From Pedobacter chinensis (GTDB lineage: Bacteria > Bacteroidota > Bacteroidia > Sphingobacteriales > Sphingobacteriaceae), in NCBI RefSeq assembly GCF_003339865.1, contig NZ_QPKV01000006.1:310001-374000 (forward strand): DNA of 64,000 nucleotides, written 5' to 3'. Made by a program: the position numbers and the translations under genes. Shown one piece after another: positions 26,827 to 35,915 of this stretch (positions are counted from its first letter, which is position 1; each line of letters begins with the position of its first letter). Below the pieces are notes generated by a model, which saw only the letters and a program-made list of their open reading frames with translations, searched no databases and was not told the DNA's origin.

Positions 26827-28476
26827 ATGAATAAAACCTTACTCTATTTAGCTGTGCTTGCTGTCTGCATTTCTTCATGCAGGCAATCATCAGAAAGCGA
26901 TTCAACCGGTCCTGATTCTTTGGCCATAAAAGCAATAAACGACTCGAGTTTAACAAACTATTTATCGGTTATTGCGGCTGATAGCCTGGAAGGAAGAAAA
27001 CCGTTTACCAGTGGTGAAACCAAAACCATAAACTATTTAAAAACAGAATTTGAAAAGTTGGGTTTAGAGCCAGGTAACGGAGAAAGTTTTTTTCAGGAAG
27101 TGCCAATGGTTGAGGTTAAATCGGTGCCAGCTGATCAAATGATCATTAAGGGGAAATCTTCGAGTTTAAGCTTAGATTATTTAACAGATTTTGTTGCCGG
27201 ATCGCGAAGGCTACAAGATCAGGTCAGTATTAGTCATTCGCCGCTGGTATTTGCAGGCTACGGAATTGTGGCGCCTGAATATGGTTGGAATGATTATAAA
27301 GATTTAGATGTTAAAGGCAAAACCGTTGTGGTAATGATCAATGATCCGGGCTTTGCCGATTCTAACTTATTTAAGGGAAAAAATATGACTTATTATGGCA
27401 GATGGACGTATAAATTTGAGGAAGCATCAAGACAAGGTGCCGCTGGCGTTTTAATCATTCATGATACGGAACCTGCCGCCTATCCCTGGAGTGTAGTAAG
27501 AAGCGGCTGGTCGAAATCAAAGCTTAATCTGCAATCGCAAGATAACGGAATGAACAGGACGGTAATTGAAGGTTGGATATCATTGGATAAAGCAAAGCAA
27601 CTTTTTGAAATGGCTGGTCAAAGTGATGCCTTGATGACGGCTGCCAGAAGCAAAGATTTTAAAGCGGTTGATCTGAATTTGACAACTTCATTAATCGTAA
27701 AAAATAAAATCAAAAAATCACTTACCTATAACGTTCTGGCTAAAATTCCGGGTAACAAACGAAAAGATGAAGCCATTATTTATTCAGCACATTGGGATCA
27801 TTTAGGGGTCGGAGAAAAAATCCAGGGCGATTCCATTTACAATGGTGCGGTTGATAATGCAACCGGAGTCGCTTCTTTATTTGAAATTGCTTCGGCATTT
27901 AAAAAACTACCAAAAAAACCGGAAAGAACGATTCTGTTCATTTCATACACTGCTGAGGAGCAGGGTTTATTGGGGTCAGAATATTACGCTAAACATCCAA
28001 CATTCCCTTTGGATAAAACAGTAGCCAATATCAATATGGATATGATGGGCATTGCGGGGAAAACTAAGGATATTGTAGTTTATGGTTTTGGCCAGTCGGA
28101 ATTGGAAGATTACGCTGCGCAATCGGCGAAGAAACAAGGAAGAATTATTGTTCCGGATCCGGTTCCATCTTCGGGATTGTACTACCGTTCAGATCACTTT
28201 AATTTAGCTAAGGTTGGTGTACCTTCTTTATTTACTGGTTCTGGAGTTGATAATGTGAAAAACGGACGGGAGTGGGGGTTAAAACAGGTGGCAGACTTTA
28301 CTAAGTTTAGATATCATTCACCACAAGATAATTTTGACGCTAAAACCTGGGATTTATCTGGCATTGTAGAGGATGTTAGGATGTTGTTTGATATGGGATA
28401 TCGTTTAAGCAATGAGGATATTTACCCCAAATGGAAAGATGGCTCGGAATTTAAAGCCATTAGAGAAAAGAAATAG
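26827..28476 (+). CDS. M28 family zinc aminopeptidase lipoprotein with PA domain
   Basis: Exported zinc peptidase (549 aa). Lipobox ISSC (C18). A protease-associated domain is inserted at about residues 130-240 (VFAGYGIVAPEYGWNDYKDLDVKGKTVVVMINDP). The catalytic metal motifs follow: SAHWDHLG (H322, D324), VDNATGV, EEQGLLGSEYY, NINMDMMG and YRSDHFNLAKVGVPSLF. All five ligands expected for a co-catalytic zinc site appear present. It likely trims peptide N-termini at the cell envelope. Single-gene unit ending at a hairpin terminator. Confidence 0.92.
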   Translation: MNKTLLYLAVLAVCISSCRQSSESDSTGPDSLAIKAINDSSLTNYLSVIAADSLEGRKPFTSGETKTINYLKTEFEKLGLEPGNGESFFQEVPMVEVKSVPADQMIIKGKSSSLSLDYLTDFVAGSRRLQDQVSISHSPLVFAGYGIVAPEYGWNDYKDLDVKGKTVVVMINDPGFADSNLFKGKNMTYYGRWTYKFEEASRQGAAGVLIIHDTEPAAYPWSVVRSGWSKSKLNLQSQDNGMNRTVIEGWISLDKAKQLFEMAGQSDALMTAARSKDFKAVDLNLTTSLIVKNKIKKSLTYNVLAKIPGNKRKDEAIIYSAHWDHLGVGEKIQGDSIYNGAVDNATGVASLFEIASAFKKLPKKPERTILFISYTAEEQGLLGSEYYAKHPTFPLDKTVANINMDMMGIAGKTKDIVVYGFGQSELEDYAAQSAKKQGRIIVPDPVPSSGLYYRSDHFNLAKVGVPSLFTGSGVDNVKNGREWGLKQVADFTKFRYHSPQDNFDAKTWDLSGIVEDVRMLFDMGYRLSNEDIYPKWKDGSEFKAIREKK

Positions 28477-28490
28477 GTTAATTCTATAAA

Positions 28491-28559
28491 AAAGCCGCAG
28501 ATTAGCAGATTTTTCCTCCGACTACGGTCGGGATGACAGATCTGCGAATTTGCGGCTTT
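28491..28559. terminator. long GCCGCAGATT-type hairpin between convergent genes
   Basis: AAAGCCGCAGATTAGCAGAT pairs with ATCTGCGAATTTGCGGCTTT around a loop of about 29 nt. A-run on the left and T-run on the right make it suited to terminate both the M28 peptidase and the barrel gene. It belongs to the dispersed CCGCAGATT family also seen at 42738-42916 and 47764-47899. Confidence 0.6.
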
Positions 28560-28576
28560 ATAAGTTATTCTAACTT

Positions 28577-29179
28577 CTAGAAATGAAATTGTACCCCTAA
28601 TTTTGGAGCGAAAGTATTAGCATCTAAGCCGAATGAGTTAGCGGAAACCTCGTTACCAGTAAGCTCATTTTTAACGTTAAGGTTATTATAACCTAATCCA
28701 TTAACAGAAACTTCGATACCAATTCTTTTAGTTGGGAAGAAAGCAAATCCTGGAGCAACGTTTACACCAATGCTTGTTGTGCTTGCAAATTTAGCACCAA
28801 CATTACCCTGTGCATCAACAACTTTATTGTTTCCAAAAGCCATTGGCACAGATAGTTGTCCAAAGAATTTGAACTGATCTGACAAGCCTACATAGTAACG
28901 ACCGAAAGGTGCCACTACAAACGCTTGATTTAATTGGTTTTCACTAACTTGTTTATCGTAAGTATAACCAACACCAGTACCAATTGCAAAATTGTTGTCT
29001 ACAAAGTAACCTACACTTGGAACAATACTAAAGCTTACATCAGATTTTGCTGCAGTTTCTACTTTTGTAGAATTGAAGCCCACATTTCCACCTAAAATGA
29101 ATTTTCCTTTTTCAGTTTGTGCTTGTGCACCATAAACTAAACCTGCTACAGCAACTAATGATAATAATAGTTTTTTCAT
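28577..29179 (-). CDS. outer-membrane beta-barrel protein
   Basis: 200-aa exported protein. Signal peptide MKKLLLSLVAVAGLVYGAQA. The mature part alternates short amphipathic strands (KFILGGNVGFNST, FSIVPSVGYFVDNNFAIGTGVGYTY, FVVAPFGRYYVG, IGIEVSVNGLGY) and ends in HF, typical of PorT/OmpW-like 8-strand barrels inserted by the BAM complex. No other domain. Function is unknown; such proteins are abundant in Bacteroidota. Gene stands alone, with a long upstream spacer. Confidence 0.85.
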   Translation of the reverse strand: MKKLLLSLVAVAGLVYGAQAQTEKGKFILGGNVGFNSTKVETAAKSDVSFSIVPSVGYFVDNNFAIGTGVGYTYDKQVSENQLNQAFVVAPFGRYYVGLSDQFKFFGQLSVPMAFGNNKVVDAQGNVGAKFASTTSIGVNVAPGFAFFPTKRIGIEVSVNGLGYNNLNVKNELTGNEVSANSFGLDANTFAPKLGVQFHF

Positions 29180-29486
29180 CTTTTTTATTATTAATTTGTT
29201 TTAAAAAGTATAGTCAATTTTACCTTTTTTATTTCTGACTATATTTGGCTAAAAGTCAATACCAGTGCCAAAAAACACTGTCAGCGTCATCAAAAAATCA
29301 GATTTCGATCAACTACTTAATTCATAGTCAGATATAAAATTGGTGTTAAATCAATATTATTTTTGTGTGACCAAAAATTAATCAAGTGATTGATTTTTTA
29401 GGGATGACAAATTGACAATCTGACTTTTTTTGTAGAAATGTCAGGTTTTAGCAGGTAGGTTTGACATCTTTTAGGAATGTTTGTTT

Positions 29487-29850
29487 GTTATTCTGAGTGC
29501 AACGAAGACCGCGAAACAGCTACGAAGTAAATCTCTGACCTGTAAATACTGGCTGCCCTTTCGCTCAGATTTAATCAGTGAAGCATTAAAGTTTGTGTTT
29601 CATCGGTTTCGGATTATTCACTGCGTTCATAATGACAGTGGATAATTGGGTTTTGTTATTCTGAGTGCAATGAAGACCGCGAAGCAGCTACGAAGTAAAT
29701 CTCTGACCTGTAAATACTGGCTGCCCTTTCGCTCAGATTTAATCAGTGAAGCATTAAAGTTTGTGTTTCATCGGTTGCGGATTATTCACTGCGTTCATAA
29801 TGACAGTGGATAATTGGGTTTTGTCATTCTGAGTGCAACGAAGAATTTTA
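29487..29850. repeat. 168-bp tandem duplication with CTGAGTGCAACGAAGA ends
   Basis: Two copies start at 29487 and 29655 and a third start occurs at 29823, a period of exactly 168 bp. Each begins GTTATTCTGAGTGCAACGAAG or a near variant and ends with ACTGCGTTCATAATGACAGT. They belong to the family whose best-preserved member is 35525-35690. The rest of the 29180-29847 gap is AT-rich and shows nothing else. Confidence 0.85.
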
Positions 29851-30405
29851 TACCTTGCATGCATTAATTAGATTCTCTATTTTCCTTTTAATCAAACTGA
29901 TTGTTTTTTCATCAGTCAGTTTTCCATCAGCATCAAATTTATTTTGAGCCTGGGCAATTAAAACCTCAGGTTGTAAAACGGGATTCATATTCAAAAAAGT
30001 AAAAACGGGTAGAAATGCAGTTTGCATCCTTACGGTTCCCCACATACCTTGTGTAGCACCCATCATAGCTACAGGCTTATGCATTAAAGGTGCATCTTTT
30101 CCTCTGCTTGCCCAATCAATGGCATTTTTTAAACCTCCGGGAATGGAATAGTTATATTCTGGCGAAGCAATAACAAAGGCGTCTGCTTTTGCTAAAGCAT
30201 CTCTGAATTTGACAACTGTTGCTGGCCTTTCTTCAACAGCAGGTGTGTCATCATCAGCATTATAAACAGGAACATCATCAAAAGAAACAATTTCAAAATC
30301 AATATCTTCAGGTATTAAAGTTCCTGCAAATTTAAGTAACATGGCATTATATGAACCTTTTCTAAGGCTTCCACACAAGCCAACAATTTTTCTGTTCTTT
30401 TCCAT
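29848..30405 (-). CDS. NADPH-dependent FMN reductase
   Basis: Flavodoxin-fold reductase (185 aa) of the ChrR/azoreductase type. Seen: LCGSLRKGSYNAMLLKFA (FMN phosphate loop), DAFVIASPEYNYSIPGGLKNAIDWASR (the diagnostic SPEYNxSxPGxLKNAIDW block), PVAMMGATQGMWGTVRMQ. Reduces quinones, azo dyes or chromate with NAD(P)H and bound FMN; physiological substrate unknown. It diverges from the MFS transporter gene. Confidence 0.9.
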   Translation of the reverse strand: MEKNRKIVGLCGSLRKGSYNAMLLKFAGTLIPEDIDFEIVSFDDVPVYNADDDTPAVEERPATVVKFRDALAKADAFVIASPEYNYSIPGGLKNAIDWASRGKDAPLMHKPVAMMGATQGMWGTVRMQTAFLPVFTFLNMNPVLQPEVLIAQAQNKFDADGKLTDEKTISLIKRKIENLINACKV

Positions 30406-30498
30406 AACTATAAAACCCCGGGCTTGTCGAAATGTTTGACTGGTTTAAGCGCCAATAAAAAATTTATAATCGCTATTTTTGTTCATATTATAATCTTT

Positions 30499-31698
30499 AT
30501 GACCAAGCAGAACCCCACTAAAGCATTAATTGAAAAAACTGTATTTCCGATATTATTTGCATTAAGCTTTTCACATTTATTAAATGATACCATTCAATCG
30601 TTAATCCCGGCGATTTATCCGATTATTAAAACGAACTACCGTTTAAGCTTTTCACAAATAGGATTGATCACGCTGACTTTTCAATTAGCTGCATCTCTTT
30701 TGCAGCCTTTCGTGGGGTTATACACAGATAAAAAACCACAACCCTATTCATTAGCGGTTGGAATGGGCTTTACGTTAACCGGATTAATCACTTTATCTCA
30801 ATCTTCACATTTTTATACTATGCTGATTTCAGTGGCATTGATCGGTATCGGTTCATCAATCTTCCATCCGGAGGCATCAAGGATGGCACACGCAGCATCC
30901 GGAGGAAAACGAGGTTTGGCACAATCTGTTTTTCAATTGGGCGGCAATGCAGGAAGTTCACTCGGCCCATTACTAGCCGCCTGGATTATCGTTCCTTACG
31001 GACAATTCAGCGTTATCTGGTTTTCTATTATTGCGCTGTTGGCCATTATGATTTTAACTTATGTTGGAAACTGGTACAAAGGCTTTGTGTTGGCCAGAAG
31101 TAAAAAGCCTTCTATTGCTACTGTTGTCAATCAATTTTCGAGAAATAAAGTTGTTTTCTCGGTGGTTATTTTATTGCTTTTAATATTCTCGAAATATTTC
31201 TACATGGCTAGTTTAACCAATTATTTTACTTTCTATTTGATTAATAAATTCCATGTGTCCGTTCAAACCTCGCAGATTTACTTATTCATCTTTTTATTCT
31301 CAGTTGCTGCCGGAACTTTACTTGGCGGACCAATTGGCGATAAAATTGGTCGCAAATATGTGATTTGGGCATCTATTTTAGGAACTGCACCGTTTGCATT
31401 ATTGTTGCCTCACGCCAATTTGTTTTGGGTGGGTGTTTTAATTGTACCTATTGGGATGATTCTGGCATCCGCTTTTTCAGCAATTTTAGTGTATGCACAA
31501 GAATTGATTCCGGGTAAAGTAGGATTGGTGGCCGGATTATTTTTTGGGTTTGCTTTTGGAATGGGAGGGATTGGATCAGCTTTGCTTGGAAAACTCGCCG
31601 ATTCAACCAGCATCGAATATGTATTCAATGTTTGTGCTTTCCTGCCACTGATTGGTTTACTTACCGGGTTTCTGCCTAATATCGAAACGAAAAAATAA
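30499..31698 (+). CDS. MFS efflux transporter, fosmidomycin-resistance (Fsr)-like
   Basis: Inner-membrane major facilitator (399 aa) with about 12 membrane segments. The start ALSFSHLLNDTIQSLIPAIYPIIK is the hallmark of the Fsr family, and FHPEASRMAHAASGGKRGLAQSVFQLGGNAGSSLGPLLAAWI is its conserved TM4-5 block. The second half has GGPIGDKIGRKYVIW, the MFS loop motif. The ATG at 30499 was chosen; the upstream ATG at 30424 adds a hydrophobic stretch not seen in the family. Probable proton-driven drug or sugar-phosphate exporter. Confidence 0.88.
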   Translation: MTKQNPTKALIEKTVFPILFALSFSHLLNDTIQSLIPAIYPIIKTNYRLSFSQIGLITLTFQLAASLLQPFVGLYTDKKPQPYSLAVGMGFTLTGLITLSQSSHFYTMLISVALIGIGSSIFHPEASRMAHAASGGKRGLAQSVFQLGGNAGSSLGPLLAAWIIVPYGQFSVIWFSIIALLAIMILTYVGNWYKGFVLARSKKPSIATVVNQFSRNKVVFSVVILLLLIFSKYFYMASLTNYFTFYLINKFHVSVQTSQIYLFIFLFSVAAGTLLGGPIGDKIGRKYVIWASILGTAPFALLLPHANLFWVGVLIVPIGMILASAFSAILVYAQELIPGKVGLVAGLFFGFAFGMGGIGSALLGKLADSTSIEYVFNVCAFLPLIGLLTGFLPNIETKK

Positions 31699-31706
31699 AG
31701 CAAAAT

Positions 31707-31739
31707 AAAGAAGTCAAGTTTTTAAAACTTGACTTCTTT
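31707..31739. terminator. bidirectional intrinsic terminator
   Basis: Perfect 16-bp inverted repeat AAAGAAGTCAAGTTTT/AAAACTTGACTTCTTT between the convergent MFS and barrel genes, 9 bp after the MFS stop. Confidence 0.8.
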
Positions 31740-31754
31740 AAGAATAATTAACTT

Positions 31755-32408
31755 TTAGAAATGAAAGTTAATTGTAAAAGTAGGAGTGAAGTTGTCGAGG
31801 GCCAATCTCAAATTATTCTTTCTGTCAAAATTGTACAAAGACTCTTCAGCATAGTAATTCTGATGAAAAAATGTCAATATCGGAAATGAAAAATCAATGC
31901 TGGAATCATCAGAAAGAAGGTAAGTGAAACCAGGTGTTAAACTTGCGCCCCAGCCTTTAGCTCTGGCATCGGTGCGTATGAGGTAGCCCTGATCATCCAG
32001 TCGGTTAAAAGTGTTGATTTGCAGGAGTAGATTGGCCTGCGCAAAAAACTTAAATCGATCTTTAACATTAATGTATTTTCTTAGAAACGGGGATAAACCA
32101 AAGCTGAATTCTTTTATTCCGTTCACGTTTTTATATCTTCCTTCTTTTTCATCCCACTTAGTGTAATATTCGCCTCTTAGTTTTGATAAATTCAAAGGGA
32201 TTTCTAAACCTATAGCCAAATTATTGGCTAAAAAATAACCACCGCGAGGCGTTGCCGTAAAAGTATTAAGACTTGGTGTTGAATTATTTTGCTTTGAAGT
32301 GCCAAAGCTTAGGCTTAAGCCCGCAAAGCCGGTTCTTTTTTCAGTTTGTGCATAGCTACGCCAACTGATGGCACATAATAAAGCCATGACGATTAATTTA
32401 GGTTTCAT
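31755..32408 (-). CDS. outer-membrane beta-barrel protein
   Basis: 217 aa from the ATG at 32408, which gives a proper signal peptide (MKPKLIVMALLCAISWRSYA); the longer frame starting at 32462 would add a hydrophobic leader of low plausibility. The mature part is a run of amphipathic strands (GFAGLSLSFGTS, GGYFLANNLAIGLEIPLNL, FSFGLSPFLRKYI, FKFFAQANLLLQI, GASLTPGFTYLLSDDSSIDFSFPIL) ending in HF, the BAM recognition signature. Same general type as the protein at 28577-29179 but clearly different in sequence. Function unknown. Confidence 0.8.
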   Translation of the reverse strand: MKPKLIVMALLCAISWRSYAQTEKRTGFAGLSLSFGTSKQNNSTPSLNTFTATPRGGYFLANNLAIGLEIPLNLSKLRGEYYTKWDEKEGRYKNVNGIKEFSFGLSPFLRKYINVKDRFKFFAQANLLLQINTFNRLDDQGYLIRTDARAKGWGASLTPGFTYLLSDDSSIDFSFPILTFFHQNYYAEESLYNFDRKNNLRLALDNFTPTFTINFHF

Positions 32409-32512
32409 TTTATTGTGTTTTTGTGTGTAATCAATAATAATCATTATCGAAATAAAAAACAAGAAAATGAACCATCATGTTAGTTACGTTTATATGGGTA
32501 GTATTTGCAAAA

Positions 32513-32548
32513 AAAAAATCCCACAGAAATTAATCTGTGGGATTTTTT
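32513..32548. terminator. intrinsic terminator of clpB
   Basis: AAAAAATCCCACAGA-AATTAA-TCTGTGGGATTTTTT, a perfect 15-bp stem with A- and T-runs at its base, 10 bp beyond the clpB stop codon. Confidence 0.85.
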
Positions 32549-32558
32549 AATGATGAGT

Positions 32559-35159
32559 TTAATCCTGTTTTTGGTTCAAGAACACAAATTTATGATCAAA
32601 CATATCTAACTTAATTTTGCTGTCTTTATCTACCTTACCTGCCAATATCTCTTTCGACAGCTCATTTAAGATTCTTTTTTGGATTACCCTTTTTAAAGGT
32701 CTTGCCCCAAACTGAGGGTCGTAACCTAATTGTGCCAGCCAATCCAACGCTTCGTCACTTGCCTCCATTTCAATTCCCATTTCGGCTAGTGTTTGCTGCA
32801 CATGTTTAAATTGCAATGCCACAATATCTCTGATTTCGCTGCGGTTCAACGGAGTGAACATGATCAGCTCATCTATCCGGTTTAAAAACTCCGGACGAAT
32901 GGTTTGTTTTAATATTTCAAACAATTCATTTTTGGTTTTTGCAATCACCTCATCACGGTTTTCGTCATTTAAATCTTTGAAATTATCCTGAATTAAATGC
33001 GCACCGATATTTGATGTCATGATAATGATCGTGTTTTTGAAATTTACCGTTCTGCCTTTATTATCCGTTAAACGACCGTCATCTAAAACCTGTAATAAAA
33101 TGTTGAATACATCAGGATGTGCTTTTTCAATCTCATCAAGCAATACAACTGAATAAGGTTTACGCCGTACTGCTTCAGTTAATTGCCCACCTTCATCATA
33201 ACCCACGTATCCGGGAGGCGCTCCAATTAAACGGGAAACCGCATGGCGTTCCTGATATTCACTCATATCAATCCGCGTTAAAGCATTTTCATCGTTAAAT
33301 AAAAATTCTGCCAACGCTTTTGCCAATTCTGTTTTACCTACACCAGTTGTACCTAAGAAAATGAAGGAACCAATTGGCTTACGTTTATCCTGCAAACCTG
33401 CACGAGAACGGCGAATGGCATCTGAAATCGCCTCAATGGCTTCTTCCTGACCAGCAACACGTTGATGTAATTCAGCTTCGAGATTTAATAATTTCTCACG
33501 TTCACTGGCAATCAGTTTTGTAACGGGAATCCCTGTCCAACGGCCAACTACACCTGCAATATCATCAGCGGTAACCTCTTCTTTAAGCATGCGACTATCA
33601 CTTTGCTGGCTTTCTAAATCAGCTTTAAGTTTTTCAACCTTATCCTGAGCTTCTTTGATTTTTCCGTAACGAATTTCGGCCACCTTGCCATAATCTCCCG
33701 CACGTTCGGCCTGTTCAGCCTCTAATTTATAATGTTCAATTTGCTCTAACTGATTATTTACCGCATCAACCAAATCTTTTTCGCCTTGCCATTTGGCTTT
33801 AAATTCATCGCGTTCTGCCGAGAGATTAGCAATCTCTTCAGTAAGCTCCTGAACTTTTTTATCATCTTTTTCACGTTTAATTGCTTCACGTTCAATCTCC
33901 AAACGCATGATTTCACGATCTAGTGCATCTACATTTTCAGGAACGCTATCCATCTCCATGCGGAGTTTAGATGCAGCTTCATCCATTAAATCGATAGCTT
34001 TATCTGGCAAGAAACGATCAGAAATATAGCGTTGACTCATTTCTACAGCTGCAATAATGGCCTCATCTTTAATCCTTACTTTGTGATGTGTTTCATAACG
34101 TTCTTTCAATCCACGAAGAATGGAAATGGCGTCCTGGGTGTCAGGTTCTTCAACCATTACTTTTTGGAAACGGCGTTCGAGCGCTTTATCTTTCTCCAGA
34201 TATTTTTGATATTCATCTAAAGTCGTAGCGCCAATAGCTCTTAACTCTCCACGGGCTAAAGCAGGTTTTAAAATATTTGCTGCATCCATTGCACCTTCGC
34301 CACCACCGGCACCAACGAGGGTATGAATCTCATCGATGAACAAAATAATATCGCCATCGCTTTGTGTTACCTCTTTAACCACCGCTTTTAAACGCTCCTC
34401 GAATTCACCTTTATATTTTGCACCAGCAATTAAAGCACCCATATCCAATGAATAAACTGTTTTGCTTTTTAGGTTCTCCGGCACATCACCTTTAATGATC
34501 CTGAAAGCAATTCCTTCTGCAATGGCTGTTTTACCAACCCCTGGTTCTCCGATTAAAATCGGGTTGTTCTTTGTTCTGCGGGATAAAATCTGGATAACCC
34601 GACGAATTTCTTCATCACGGCCAATTACAGGATCTAACTTTCCACTTTCTGCATACTCATTCAAATTACGGGCATATTTGCTTAAGGCCTGATAAGTTGC
34701 TTCAGCATTTTGATCAGTTACGCGACTATCTCCACGTAACTCCACAATGGCTTTTTTCAGGTCTTTTTCGTTAACGCCTTGTTCTTTTAATAATTTCGAG
34801 GTACTATCATTAACCGCTAAGATGCCTAATAACAGGTGCTCTACAGAAACAAATTCATCTTTGAATTCTTTTAAAAATGTTTGTGCTTTTTGTAAAACAC
34901 TATTCGCGTTCGATGACAGGTAGACATTGCTTCCGCTCACTTTAGGGAACTTTGCAATTTCTGTGTCCAAATTTTGATTTAATACATTAAGGTTAACGTT
35001 TAATTTCTTTAAAACATAAGAAACTACGTTTTCATCAACAGTGAGCAAACCTTTTAGCAGGTGTGCTGTTTCAATAGCCTGTTGTTGGTTACCTTGGGCT
35101 ATTTCAGAAGCCTGTTGAATTGCTTCCTGGGCTTTTATTGTAAAGTTGTTGAAGTTCAT
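32559..35159 (-). CDS. clpB: ATP-dependent chaperone ClpB
   Basis: Hexameric AAA+ disaggregase (866 aa, full length) that resolves protein aggregates with DnaK. Domain order: N-terminal Clp repeats (1-145), first AAA+ module with Walker [14 protein letters not shown] and Walker [15 protein letters not shown], a ClpB-specific coiled-coil middle domain (about 400-525), second AAA+ module with [14 protein letters not shown] and [14 protein letters not shown], and a C-terminal small domain. The loop GARGxGA expected for ClpP docking is absent, so this is ClpB, not ClpA or ClpC. No CIRCE or similar heat-shock element was recognised upstream. Single gene with a strong terminator. Confidence 0.97.
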   Translation of the reverse strand: MNFNNFTIKAQEAIQQASEIAQGNQQQAIETAHLLKGLLTVDENVVSYVLKKLNVNLNVLNQNLDTEIAKFPKVSGSNVYLSSNANSVLQKAQTFLKEFKDEFVSVEHLLLGILAVNDSTSKLLKEQGVNEKDLKKAIVELRGDSRVTDQNAEATYQALSKYARNLNEYAESGKLDPVIGRDEEIRRVIQILSRRTKNNPILIGEPGVGKTAIAEGIAFRIIKGDVPENLKSKTVYSLDMGALIAGAKYKGEFEERLKAVVKEVTQSDGDIILFIDEIHTLVGAGGGEGAMDAANILKPALARGELRAIGATTLDEYQKYLEKDKALERRFQKVMVEEPDTQDAISILRGLKERYETHHKVRIKDEAIIAAVEMSQRYISDRFLPDKAIDLMDEAASKLRMEMDSVPENVDALDREIMRLEIEREAIKREKDDKKVQELTEEIANLSAERDEFKAKWQGEKDLVDAVNNQLEQIEHYKLEAEQAERAGDYGKVAEIRYGKIKEAQDKVEKLKADLESQQSDSRMLKEEVTADDIAGVVGRWTGIPVTKLIASEREKLLNLEAELHQRVAGQEEAIEAISDAIRRSRAGLQDKRKPIGSFIFLGTTGVGKTELAKALAEFLFNDENALTRIDMSEYQERHAVSRLIGAPPGYVGYDEGGQLTEAVRRKPYSVVLLDEIEKAHPDVFNILLQVLDDGRLTDNKGRTVNFKNTIIIMTSNIGAHLIQDNFKDLNDENRDEVIAKTKNELFEILKQTIRPEFLNRIDELIMFTPLNRSEIRDIVALQFKHVQQTLAEMGIEMEASDEALDWLAQLGYDPQFGARPLKRVIQKRILNELSKEILAGKVDKDSKIKLDMFDHKFVFLNQKQD

Positions 35160-35299
35160 ATTTTCTTTTTAATCAAAACAAATGCCACATCAAATTTGAT
35201 TTTTTTAATCTGAAATTTTGTCGGTAATTAAATATTTTTTATGACTAAATTGCTGATAGTTAGTGTTTTGTACTGAAAATTTGTCTTGATTGATGGAGC

Positions 35300-35509
35300 T
35301 GTCATTCTGAACGCAGTGAAGACCTGCGAAGCAAGCATGAGGGCAATTGAAAATAACATCATTAATGAATAATCTCCAGGCGATGGAACACAAAACTTTA
35401 ATACAGCACTACTCTTTTACAAAAAAATGTTAGCAGTAAACCAGATACAATGCCTGTAGGTTAGAGATTTACTTCGTAGCTGCTTCGCGGTCTTCGTTGC
35501 ACCCAGAAG
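35300..35509. repeat. CTGAGTGCAACGAAGA-type palindromic element (diverged)
   Basis: Starts TGTCATTCTGAACGCAGTGAAGA and ends TCTTCGTTGCACCCAGAAGG. The inside (AATCTCCAGGCGATGGA, CAGTAAACCAGATACA, GATTTACTTCGTAGCTGCTTCGCGG) is shared with 35525-35690 and, inverted, with 40588-40765. Confidence 0.75.
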
Positions 35510-35524
35510 GATAGCGCTGGGTTT

Positions 35525-35690
35525 TGTCATTCTGAGTGCAACGAAGAATCTCCAGGCGATGGAGCACAACCTTTTAATATAACACTACTCTTTTACAATA
35601 ATAATTTAGCAGTAAACCAAAGTAGAATGCCCATAAGTCAGGGATTTACTTTGTAGCTGCTTCGCGGTTTTCGTTGCACTCAGAATGACA
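35525..35690. mobile_element. 166-bp MITE-like element with perfect 21-bp terminal inverted repeats
   Basis: The first 21 bases (TGTCATTCTGAGTGCAACGA plus A) are exactly complementary to the last 21 (35670-35690). There is no coding capacity. Relatives at 29487-29850, 35300-35509 and 40588-40765 make this a multi-copy family. The remainder of the 35160-35915 gap holds only a short CGCAGA...TCTGCG hairpin near 35702-35740. Confidence 0.75.
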
Positions 35691-35915
35691 ATTATTTTTT
35701 ACGCAGACTTTATTTATCTGCGTAATCAGCGGCATCTGCGGGAAATACCTGAAGAATCTCAACTTCATTTATATTGATTTTTTATGAAACAATTATCCCT
35801 CAGGAACGACAGGTACTTTTACCCACAAACTGTAAATTCTCTTAGAAAGGAAACTGGATTAAACCGTTGCCATTAATTACAAAATAAATCAGCTTTGCTT
35901 AACGCCAACAAAATT

